DNA of 5,643 bases, from the NCBI GenBank assembly GCA_002352145.1, contig DEHX01000181.1:12301-17943 (forward strand). The letters are read 5' to 3'. The position numbers and the translations under genes are program-made. The notes under the pieces were generated by a model. That model saw only the letters and a program-made list of their open reading frames with translations. It made no database searches and was not told the DNA's origin. Within the stretch, counting starts at the first letter, position 1. Every line of letters starts with the position of its first letter. This document shows, in pieces, positions 1-5,643 of the stretch. The DNA is from Chitinophagaceae bacterium UBA2789 (GTDB lineage: Bacteria; Bacteroidota; Bacteroidia; Chitinophagales; Chitinophagaceae).

Positions 1-542
1 TGCAAATTCTGTATGGTAACCTGGCCAAAGAGGGCAGTGTGGCCAAGATAAGCGGCAAAGAGGGAGAAGAGTTTGAAGGAACTGCCCGGGTGTTTGACGG
101 CGAAAAAGATTTCATAGAAGGTATTGCATCCGGTAAAGTAAAAGCCGGCGATGTGGTGGTGATAAGATATATAGGCCCTAAAGGGGCACCGGGTATGCCG
201 GAAATGCTAAAACCAACCAGTGCCATTATTGGAGCAGGGCTGGGCAAATCAGTTGCATTGATCACCGATGGAAGGTTTAGTGGCGGCACACATGGTTTTG
301 TGGTTGGCCACATCACCCCCGAAGCATATGAAGGTGGATTGATTGCATTGGTGAAAGATGATGACATCATCCGTATTGATGCAAAGAAAAATAAGATAAC
401 ACTGAAAGTAAATAAGGAAGAAATCAAAAAGCGGAGGAAGAAATGGAAGCAGCCTGCATTAAAAGCAAGCAGCGGCATACTTTATAAATATGCCCGGATG
501 GTAAAACCGGCAAGCGAAGGTTGCGTGACGGATGAAGAGTGA
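1..542 (+). CDS. ilvD: Dihydroxy-acid dehydratase, C-terminal part (5' end outside window)
   Basis: This is the last 179 codons of dihydroxy-acid dehydratase, which removes water from 2,3-dihydroxy-isovalerate or 2,3-dihydroxy-3-methylvalerate to give the 2-oxo acid precursors of valine and isoleucine. The frame is open from the left edge; the first full codon is at base 3. The fragment opens with YGNLAKEGSVAKISG, typical of the start of the IlvD/Edd C-terminal domain. It then shows PGMPEMLKPTSAI and the hallmark DGRFSGGTHG, whose serine (codon 279-281) is the conserved active-site serine of the family. It ends with YARMVKPASEGCVTDEE, the usual IlvD terminus. The family is about 560 residues long, so roughly the last third is present. 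The Fe-S cluster cysteines lie upstream, out of view. The GTG at 39 is an internal valine codon, not a start. The TGA at 540-542 lies 32 bp before the preferred ilvB start, consistent with co-transcription. Confidence 0.96.
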   Translation, partial: QILYGNLAKEGSVAKISGKEGEEFEGTARVFDGEKDFIEGIASGKVKAGDVVVIRYIGPKGAPGMPEMLKPTSAIIGAGLGKSVALITDGRFSGGTHGFVVGHITPEAYEGGLIALVKDDDIIRIDAKKNKITLKVNKEEIKKRRKKWKQPALKASSGILYKYARMVKPASEGCVTDEE

Positions 543-574
543 AAATTGATTCATTGATCATTAACGAAATTGTT

Positions 575-2323
575 ATGGATACACTGGAATTAAAAAAAGC
601 AAAGCCACAGCCAAAAGCTTTAAAAAACTTAAGCGGTTCAGTTGCGGTACTGGAAGCCCTTCTTGCCGAAGAGGTTACTACCATCTTTGGTTATCCCGGC
701 GGCGCCATCATGCCAATCTATGATGCGCTGTATGATTACAAGGACAAGCTGAAACATATTTTAGTCCGTCATGAACAAGGTGCTATTCATGCAGCACAGG
801 GCTTTGCCAGGGTAAGCGGAAAAACAGGAGTTGTTTTTGCTACCAGCGGACCCGGTGCCACAAACCTGGTAACTGGTTTAGCGGATGCCATGATTGACTC
901 TACTCCTGTTGTGTGCATTACCGGGCAGGTATTTGCGCATTTGCTGGGTACAGATGCGTTCCAGGAAACAGATGTAATTAATATCACCACTCCAGTTACT
1001 AAATGGAATTACCAGGTAACAGATGCCAGTGAAATACCTGCTGTTTTAGCTAAGGCCTTTTACATTGCCGGCAGCGGCAGACCGGGTCCGGTGCTGATTG
1101 ATATAACCAAGAATGCACAGTTGCAGCTTTTCGAATATCAAGGATATACAAAATGTGAACACATCCGCAGCTATCGCCCCAAACCGATCGTACGAAAAGA
1201 ATATGTGGAGGCAGCGGCTAAACTTATCAATAAAGCGGAACGTCCTTTTGTCGTTTTTGGCCAGGGTGTGATTCTTGGCAAAGCAGAAAAAGAATTCAAA
1301 CAATTCATAGAGAAAGCAGGTATCCCTGCTGCATGGACCATCATGGGTATGAGTGCCATACCCACTGACCATCCGCTGGGAGCAGGTATGCTGGGCATGC
1401 ATGGCAATTATGGGCCTAATGTATTAACCAATGAATGTGATGTGCTGATTGCAATAGGTATGCGTTTCGATGACAGGGTAACCGGCCGCCTGGATAAATA
1501 TGCAAAGCAGGCAAAGGTCATTCACCTGGATATTGACCCGGCAGAAATTGATAAGAATGTAAAAGCCGATGTACCGGTATGGGGAGATTGCAAGGAAACA
1601 CTTCCCATGCTTACTGCATTGGTAGAACAAAAAGTATATCCGCAGTGGCTGCAAAAGTTTAATGACTACAAACAAAAAGAAGAAGAGAAAGTAATAAAGG
1701 ATGAACTGAACCCAACCGGAGAAGTAATGACCATGGGAGAAGTTATCAAAACACTCAATGAACTGACAAATGGCGATGCCATTATTGTAACCGATGTAGG
1801 TCAGCACCAGATGGTAGCTTGCCGCTATGCGAAATACAATCACAGCAAAAGTAATATCACCAGCGGTGGCCTGGGAACAATGGGGTTTGCCTTACCGGCA
1901 GCTATTGGTGCTGCATACGGAGATACCAGCCGAACCACAATTGCCATCATTGGCGATGGCGGTTTCCAGATGACCTTGCAGGAACTAGGCACCATCATGC
2001 AGTTTAAGCCCAATGTAAAAATCATCATCCTCAACAACCAGTTCCTTGGCATGGTTCGGCAGTGGCAGCAACTGTTTCATGAAAAAAGATATTCGTTCGT
2101 GGATATAACTAGCCCTGATTTTGTGCAGGTGGCCAAAGGCTTTGGCATTCCGGGTAAGAGCATTTCAAAAAGAGGAGAATTGAAAGATTCATTAAAGCAA
2201 ATGCTGGAACAGGATGGAAGCTTTTTACTGGAAATAATGGTTGGGAAAGAAAACAACGTATTCCCGATGGTACCGCAGGGAAGAGGCGTGGCAGAATGTG
2301 TATTAAGTAAAGAAGAAATTTAA
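575..2323 (+). CDS. ilvB: Acetolactate synthase (acetohydroxyacid synthase), large catalytic subunit
   Basis: This is the ThDP-, FAD- and Mg-dependent enzyme that joins two pyruvates into 2-acetolactate, or pyruvate and 2-oxobutanoate into 2-aceto-2-hydroxybutanoate. The protein has 582 residues from ATG 575, a normal family length. The N-terminal ThDP domain (about 20-190) carries YPGGA and the catalytic glutamate E67 in VRHEQGAIHAAQGFAR. It also has GTDAFQE with Q130, and K179 in GRPGPVLIDITK. The central domain (about 210-345) contains RFDDR (297-301). The C-terminal ThDP domain has GDGG (460-463) and NNQFLGMVRQWQ (487-498), which together form the Mg/ThDP motif and include the herbicide-site tryptophan W497. 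F120 stands where plant enzymes have the herbicide-site proline. The start was chosen because MDTLELKKAKP matches what I recall of related Bacteroidota proteins. A GTG at 539 would add 12 residues and overlap the ilvD stop. No clear Shine-Dalgarno is visible. IlvN, encoded next, is its regulatory partner. Confidence 0.97.
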   Translation: MDTLELKKAKPQPKALKNLSGSVAVLEALLAEEVTTIFGYPGGAIMPIYDALYDYKDKLKHILVRHEQGAIHAAQGFARVSGKTGVVFATSGPGATNLVTGLADAMIDSTPVVCITGQVFAHLLGTDAFQETDVINITTPVTKWNYQVTDASEIPAVLAKAFYIAGSGRPGPVLIDITKNAQLQLFEYQGYTKCEHIRSYRPKPIVRKEYVEAAAKLINKAERPFVVFGQGVILGKAEKEFKQFIEKAGIPAAWTIMGMSAIPTDHPLGAGMLGMHGNYGPNVLTNECDVLIAIGMRFDDRVTGRLDKYAKQAKVIHLDIDPAEIDKNVKADVPVWGDCKETLPMLTALVEQKVYPQWLQKFNDYKQKEEEKVIKDELNPTGEVMTMGEVIKTLNELTNGDAIIVTDVGQHQMVACRYAKYNHSKSNITSGGLGTMGFALPAAIGAAYGDTSRTTIAIIGDGGFQMTLQELGTIMQFKPNVKIIILNNQFLGMVRQWQQLFHEKRYSFVDITSPDFVQVAKGFGIPGKSISKRGELKDSLKQMLEQDGSFLLEIMVGKENNVFPMVPQGRGVAECVLSKEEI

Positions 2324-2373
2324 ATCCTGACAGCTGTTGAAAACTATGTCGGCGGTTAGAAAAAATAAATGCT

Positions 2374-2964
2374 ATGACTAAAAAAGAATTTACAATAACA
2401 GTCTATACAGAAAACCAGGTTGGTTTACTCAACCGCATTGCGATCATCTTCTCCCGGAGAAAGATCAATGTAGAGAGCCTGAATACTTCTCCCACCGAAG
2501 TGGATAGTGTCCATCGCTTTACAATTGTTATCAATGAAACGGAAGAAGTGGTAAGAAAGCTTTGCAGGCAAATTGAAAAGCAGGTAGAAGTGCTCAAGGC
2601 CTACTATAACACAGAACATGAGATCGTTTGGCAGGAACTGGCATTATACAAAGTGCCAACAGATGTTATAGCTGCAGAGGTAAAGGTAGAAAGATTGCTA
2701 AGGGAGAACGGTGCCCATACCGTAGTAATAAGAAAAGACTATACCGTATTTGCAGTAGCAGGCCACCGGGAAGAAACAGAAGCATTGATTAAAGTATTGG
2801 AGCCGTTTGGCCTGATTGAATTCGTCAGGACCGGGCGGGTGGCCATTATCAAAGGCAGCAGCGGCTTTCATGAAAGACTCAAAGAATTTGAACAAACAGA
2901 ACCTGGTGAGGAAGTCCTCGAAAATGAGTACCTGGATAAAAACGAAGAAGTATTTACGATGTAA
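2374..2964 (+). CDS. ilvN: Acetolactate synthase, small regulatory subunit
   Basis: This is the regulatory subunit of acetohydroxyacid synthase. It raises the activity of IlvB and confers feedback inhibition by valine. The protein has 196 residues. Residues 5-80 form an ACT domain, FTITVYTENQVGLLNRI followed by INVESLN. G17 and N32 fall at positions that correspond to the valine-binding region of E. coli IlvH, so feedback control is probably kept (inference). Residues about 85-162 are the C-terminal small-subunit domain, with ELALYKVP and the conserved RTGRVAI (152-158). The last 34 or so residues are a glutamate-rich tail; E. coli IlvH has only 163 residues. The gene starts 50 bp after ilvB, and the leader is A-rich (AGAAAAAATAAA) without a Shine-Dalgarno sequence. 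The start is supported by the MTKKEFTITVYTEN opening directly onto the first ACT strand. Confidence 0.95.
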   Translation: MTKKEFTITVYTENQVGLLNRIAIIFSRRKINVESLNTSPTEVDSVHRFTIVINETEEVVRKLCRQIEKQVEVLKAYYNTEHEIVWQELALYKVPTDVIAAEVKVERLLRENGAHTVVIRKDYTVFAVAGHREETEALIKVLEPFGLIEFVRTGRVAIIKGSSGFHERLKEFEQTEPGEEVLENEYLDKNEEVFTM

Positions 2965-3005
2965 TCAATAAGAAATAAAAATAAACAACTACAAAAAAGA
3001 TCATT

Positions 3006-4154
3006 ATGGCAAAACTAAATTTTGGCGGCGTTGAAGAAAACGTAGTAACCAGGGAAGAATTCCCGCTTAGCAAAGCACAGGAAGTGCTGAAAAACGAAAC
3101 AGTGGCTGTTATCGGCTACGGCGTACAAGGTCCAGGACAGGCATTGAACCAAAGAGACAACGGAATCAACGTTATCGTTGGACAGCGGAAAAACAGCAAA
3201 ACCTGGGATAAGGCCATTGCAGATGGGTTTGTTCCCGGCGAAACATTGTTTGAAATAGAAGAGGCTTTGCAAAGAGGTACTATCATTTGCTACCTGCTGA
3301 GTGATGCAGCGCAAATTGCCTTGTGGCCAACTGTACAGAAATACTTAACGCCGGGTAAGGCATTGTATTTCTCACATGGCTTTGGAGTTACATTCAACGA
3401 ACAAACCGGTATCGTTCCGCCCAAAGAGGTAGATGTGTTTTTAGTAGCGCCTAAAGGAAGCGGCACCTCACTGAGAAGAATGTTTTTACAGGGTCGCGGA
3501 CTTAACAGCTCTTATGCCATTTACCAGGATGCAACAGGCAGGGCTTTTGAAAGAGTAATTGCATTAGGTATTGCTGTTGGCAGCGGCTACTTATTTGAAA
3601 CTGATTTTAAAAAAGAAGTTTACTCTGACCTGACCGGTGAAAGAGGGACACTGATGGGCGCCATACAGGGAATATTTGCTGCACAATACCAGGTATTGCG
3701 GGAAAGAGGCCACTCTCCTTCTGAAGCATTTAATGAAACGGTAGAAGAGCTGACGCAGTCACTAATGCCGCTGGTAGCAGAAAATGGTATGGACTGGATG
3801 TACGCCAACTGCTCCACTACTGCTCAGCGGGGTGCACTGGATTGGTGGAAAAAATTCAGGGATGCCACTGCACCTGTCTTTAATGAATTGTATGACAGTG
3901 TAGCTGCAGGCAAAGAATCGCAGCGATCTATTGAAAGCAACAGTAAGACTGATTACAGGGAAAAACTGGAGGAAGAACTAAAAGAACTGCGTGAAAGTGA
4001 ATTATGGCAGGCCGGCAAAACAGTAAGAAGTCTAAGACCGGAAAATCAAACTAAAAAAATTTCACCTGTAAAACCGGCTGCTTCTATCAAAGAGGTATTT
4101 AGCAAACTGGTAAAACAACCTGAATCAACGGAAGAAAAACAATATTTAGTATAA
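3006..4154 (+). CDS. ilvC: Ketol-acid reductoisomerase, short form with C-terminal tail
   Basis: This enzyme converts 2-acetolactate and 2-aceto-2-hydroxybutanoate to the dihydroxy acids by Mg-dependent alkyl migration and NAD(P)H reduction. It has 382 residues. The N-terminal Rossmann domain (about 30-195) has the dinucleotide motif GYGVQG (37-42). A cofactor-discriminating loop, GQRKNSK (59-65), has R61, K62 and S64 placed to bind the NADPH 2'-phosphate, so NADPH use is predicted. SHGFG with H124 and PKGSG (150-153 region) follow. The C-terminal helical domain supplies the Mg ligands D208 and E212 in SDLTGERG, and glutamates in FNETVEEL (E244, E247/E248). The domain is a single copy, unlike the duplicated one in E. 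coli or plant enzymes. The usual terminus of Bacteroidota homologues, RPEN (344-347), is followed here by an extra lysine-rich tail of 35 residues. The stop TAA overlaps the ilvA start by one base. The leader from ilvN is 41 bp and A-rich. Confidence 0.97.
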   Translation: MAKLNFGGVEENVVTREEFPLSKAQEVLKNETVAVIGYGVQGPGQALNQRDNGINVIVGQRKNSKTWDKAIADGFVPGETLFEIEEALQRGTIICYLLSDAAQIALWPTVQKYLTPGKALYFSHGFGVTFNEQTGIVPPKEVDVFLVAPKGSGTSLRRMFLQGRGLNSSYAIYQDATGRAFERVIALGIAVGSGYLFETDFKKEVYSDLTGERGTLMGAIQGIFAAQYQVLRERGHSPSEAFNETVEELTQSLMPLVAENGMDWMYANCSTTAQRGALDWWKKFRDATAPVFNELYDSVAAGKESQRSIESNSKTDYREKLEEELKELRESELWQAGKTVRSLRPENQTKKISPVKPAASIKEVFSKLVKQPESTEEKQYLV

Positions 4155-5407
4155 TGATAGCATCAACGCATAATGTGCAGTTAGATTTTGCAGCAGCATC
4201 ATTGCGACTGAAAAAAGTGGTGAACAGAACGCCGCTCAGCTTCAATCACAATCTGTCCAGGAAATACCAGTGCAATGTATACCTGAAAAGAGAAGACCTG
4301 CAGGTGGTACGTTCCTATAAATTGAGAGGAGCTTACAATATGCTGAGTACTTTATCCTCAGAACAACTGGAAAAAGGAGTAGTCTGTGCCAGTGCAGGTA
4401 ACCATGCTCAGGGCTTTGCCTATAGCTGCAAAAAGCTAAATACCAGGGGAGTAATTTTTATGCCGGTCATAACTCCCCGGCAAAAAATTTCACAAACTAA
4501 AATGTTTGGTGAAGGAAATATCGAGATTAAACTATCAGGCGACACCTTTGATGACTGTGCTGCTGCTGCTAAAAAATTTACTGAGGAGAATAGTATGACG
4601 TTCATTCCCCCTTTTGATGATTATCGAATCATTGAGGGACAGGGAACAGTTGGAACTGAAATACTGGAGGATCTCTCTGATATTGATTTCCTTTTCATTC
4701 CGGTTGGGGGCGGCGGGCTAAGTGCCGGTGTTGGCACCTATTTCAAAACCTACTCACCCAACACAAAAATAATTGGCATTGAACCGGAAGGCGCACCCTC
4801 CATGTCTGAAGCCTTAAAAAACGGTTACCCGGTAACACTGGAAACAATAAATCGTTTTGTTGATGGTGCCGCCGTAAAAAGAGCCGGTGAGATCACTTTT
4901 GGCATTTGCATGGAAGTATTAGACGATATGCACCTGGTTGCCGAAGGAAAGGTATGTACTACTATATTAAAATTGTATAACGAAGATGCAATAGTGGTAG
5001 AGCCTGCCGGGGCTTTATCCATTGCAGCGCTTGATGACTATGCAGGCGAAATAAAAGGAAAGAATGTAGTTTGTATTGTAAGCGGAAGTAATAATGATAT
5101 AGACAGGATGCAGGAGATAAAGGAAAGAAGCCTGCAATATGAAGGTCTCAAGCATTATTTTCTCATCAGTTTTGCCCAACGGCCCGGTGCCTTGAAAGAA
5201 TTTGTGAACAATGTATTGGGTCCTGAAGATGACATAACCCGTTTTGAATACATGCAAAAGACCAACAAAGAAAATGGACCGGCACTGGTGGGTGTGGAGT
5301 TGCAAAGCAGGTCAGACTACGATCTGTTGGTTAAGAAAATGAAAGAATCAAACATAGATTTTGCAGAGATAAACAAAAACGACCAGTTGTTCGGATACCT
5401 CATTTAA
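4154..5407 (+). CDS. ilvA: Threonine ammonia-lyase (threonine dehydratase), biosynthetic short form
   Basis: This PLP enzyme deaminates L-threonine to 2-oxobutanoate and ammonia, the first committed step of isoleucine synthesis. It has 417 residues, the length of the single-regulatory-domain form known from Bacillus and Corynebacterium rather than the two-domain E. coli enzyme (about 514). The fold type II catalytic domain spans about 10-325. It has the PLP lysine K56 in VRSYKLRGA, SAGNHAQG (80-87), the phosphate-binding glycine loop GGGGLSAG (185-192) and SGSNND (310-315), where many relatives read SGGNND. Residues 330-417 form an ACT-like regulatory domain: EGLKHYFLISFAQRPGAL, then GPEDDITRFEY and GPALVGVEL. 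Isoleucine feedback inhibition is therefore expected. The ATG lies in TAATG, sharing its A with the ilvC stop codon, so translational coupling is likely. The absence of a Shine-Dalgarno fits the other genes. The regulatory domain argues against a catabolic TdcB-type enzyme. Confidence 0.96.
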   Translation: MIASTHNVQLDFAAASLRLKKVVNRTPLSFNHNLSRKYQCNVYLKREDLQVVRSYKLRGAYNMLSTLSSEQLEKGVVCASAGNHAQGFAYSCKKLNTRGVIFMPVITPRQKISQTKMFGEGNIEIKLSGDTFDDCAAAAKKFTEENSMTFIPPFDDYRIIEGQGTVGTEILEDLSDIDFLFIPVGGGGLSAGVGTYFKTYSPNTKIIGIEPEGAPSMSEALKNGYPVTLETINRFVDGAAVKRAGEITFGICMEVLDDMHLVAEGKVCTTILKLYNEDAIVVEPAGALSIAALDDYAGEIKGKNVVCIVSGSNNDIDRMQEIKERSLQYEGLKHYFLISFAQRPGALKEFVNNVLGPEDDITRFEYMQKTNKENGPALVGVELQSRSDYDLLVKKMKESNIDFAEINKNDQLFGYLI

Positions 5408-5545
5408 TCCACTTGTTCTATATCAATTTGTGGAAAATTGAATTAGCGATCACCTTATCCGCTGAAGACAATTTTGTATTTTCAGATGTATTGCTTGCTG
5501 TTGAATTGAACTTAACAAAGTTTCGATCATTTAATATTTTATGCA
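5408..5545. other. Intergenic spacer between ilvA and gltB
   Basis: This 138-bp AT-rich gap is by far the longest non-coding stretch in the window and the most plausible place for a transcript boundary. I see no tRNA, ORF of note or G/C-rich stem followed by a T-run. I searched by eye for the Bacteroidota promoter pattern (TTG about 19-21 bp before TAnnTTTG). The nearest matches are CAATTTTG at 5469-5476 and TATTTTCA at 5477-5484; neither has a well-spaced TTG upstream. Whether gltB has its own promoter here is therefore undecided. Confidence 0.6.
5423..5441. repeat. 7-bp perfect inverted repeat (hairpin) just after ilvA
   Basis: TCAATTT and AAATTGA form a perfect 7-bp stem around the 5-base loop GTGGA, starting 16 bases after the ilvA stop. 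The stem is AT-rich and is not followed by a T-run, so it is a poor intrinsic terminator. It could be an mRNA 3'-end stabiliser, an operator-like site or chance. The loop GTGGA is also fully complementary to TCCAC at 5408-5412, directly after the stop codon, giving an alternative pairing. Confidence 0.4.
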
Positions 5546-5643
5546 ATGGCAGGCAACCAGGGACTTTACGATCCTTCTTTTGAACATGATGCATGTGGTA
5601 TTGGCTTCGTAGCGAATATCAAAGGACATAAATCACATCAGCA
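5546..5643 (+). CDS. gltB: Glutamate synthase large subunit, N-terminal start (runs off window)
   Basis: The first 32 codons of the glutamate synthase (GOGAT) large subunit are present; the rest lies beyond the right edge. The enzyme transfers the amide nitrogen of glutamine to 2-oxoglutarate. The opening GLYDPSFEHDACGIGFVA is the characteristic N-terminus of the class II (Ntn) glutamine amidotransferase domain. In this family a short propeptide is removed so that a cysteine becomes the N-terminal nucleophile. Here that is C17, leaving a 16-residue propeptide. The ATG at 5546 is preferred because the in-frame codons upstream offer no ATG before a TAA at 5513. Another ATG at 5541 is out of frame and reaches a stop after 23 codons. 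NADPH- and ferredoxin-dependent types cannot be told apart from this fragment. Its product glutamate is the amino donor for the last step of branched-chain amino acid synthesis, a sensible functional neighbour. Confidence 0.93.
   Translation, partial: MAGNQGLYDPSFEHDACGIGFVANIKGHKSHQ

Noticed and set aside
39..41. GTG at 39 as the start of a separate small gene.
   Set aside because: The frame is open to the left edge and the upstream residues (YGNLAKEGS) continue the IlvD domain, so this is an internal valine.
1424..1843. Long minus-strand reading frame of 139 codons inside ilvB, with other antisense frames at 1046-1402 and 5015-5305.
   Set aside because: They lie wholly opposite strongly conserved coding sequence, and their translations are hydrophobic or Cys/His-rich shadows without domains. 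The strand's coding signal belongs to ilvB and ilvA.
2330..2337. 8-bp palindrome ACAGCTGT in the ilvB-ilvN spacer as a possible operator.
   Set aside because: It occurs once, does not extend beyond 8 bp and lies inside a transcribed operon spacer. Such a palindrome is expected by chance.
2346..2381. An 11-codon ORF (MSAVRKNKCYD) in the ilvB-ilvN gap overlapping the ilvN start, and an ATG CTA TGA mini-ORF at 2369-2377.
   Set aside because: Too short and without any recognisable feature. It holds no run of Val, Leu or Ile codons and no attenuator hairpins, so it does not look like a leader peptide. Chance is the simplest explanation.
5469..5484. CAATTTTG and TATTTTCA as a possible Bacteroidota -7 promoter element for gltB.
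   Set aside because: Each deviates from TAnnTTTG and no TTG lies 19-21 bp upstream, so the support is too weak to annotate a promoter.
5541..5612. ATG at 5541 opening a 23-codon reading frame just before gltB.
   Set aside because: It is out of frame with the clear gltB N-terminus that starts at 5546 and its product (MQWQATRDFTILL...) shows no family features.

Overview
The window is a densely packed, single-strand piece of a branched-chain amino acid biosynthesis operon. In order on the + strand it holds the 3' end of ilvD, complete ilvB, ilvN, ilvC and ilvA, and then the first 32 codons of gltB (glutamate synthase large subunit). Recognition rests on protein motifs I could read directly; no database search was run.

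The organism is most likely a member of the Bacteroidota, probably near the Chitinophagaceae. The evidence is the wording of the IlvB, IlvC and IlvA proteins, which matches what I remember of that phylum. A/T-rich leaders without a clear Shine-Dalgarno sequence before every start fit the same picture, as does the short IlvC whose N-terminal domain resembles plant KARIs. Family-level placement is inference.

Layout: ilvD ends at 542. ilvB most likely starts at ATG 575, although a GTG overlaps the ilvD stop. ilvN follows after 50 bp and ilvC after another 41 bp. ilvA starts inside the ilvC stop codon (TAATG). I saw no promoter or terminator-like signal between ilvD and ilvA, so these genes are probably one transcript. 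A 138-bp gap then precedes gltB. It holds a perfect 7-bp AT-rich hairpin and no convincing promoter.

How the genes work together: IlvA makes 2-oxobutanoate from threonine, which commits carbon to isoleucine. IlvB/IlvN condense pyruvate with pyruvate or with 2-oxobutanoate. IlvC isomerises and reduces the acetohydroxy acids, and IlvD dehydrates the diols to the 2-oxo acids. Glutamate made by the GltB enzyme would supply the amino group for the final transamination; no transaminase gene is in the window. Feedback control is expected through the ACT domain of IlvN (valine) and the ACT-like domain of IlvA (isoleucine).

I found no new biological system here. The points most worth a second look are a C-terminal tail of about 35 residues on IlvC that runs into the ilvA start and looks like a stop-codon loss, Phe120 in IlvB at a position known for herbicide resistance in plants, and the structured spacer before gltB.
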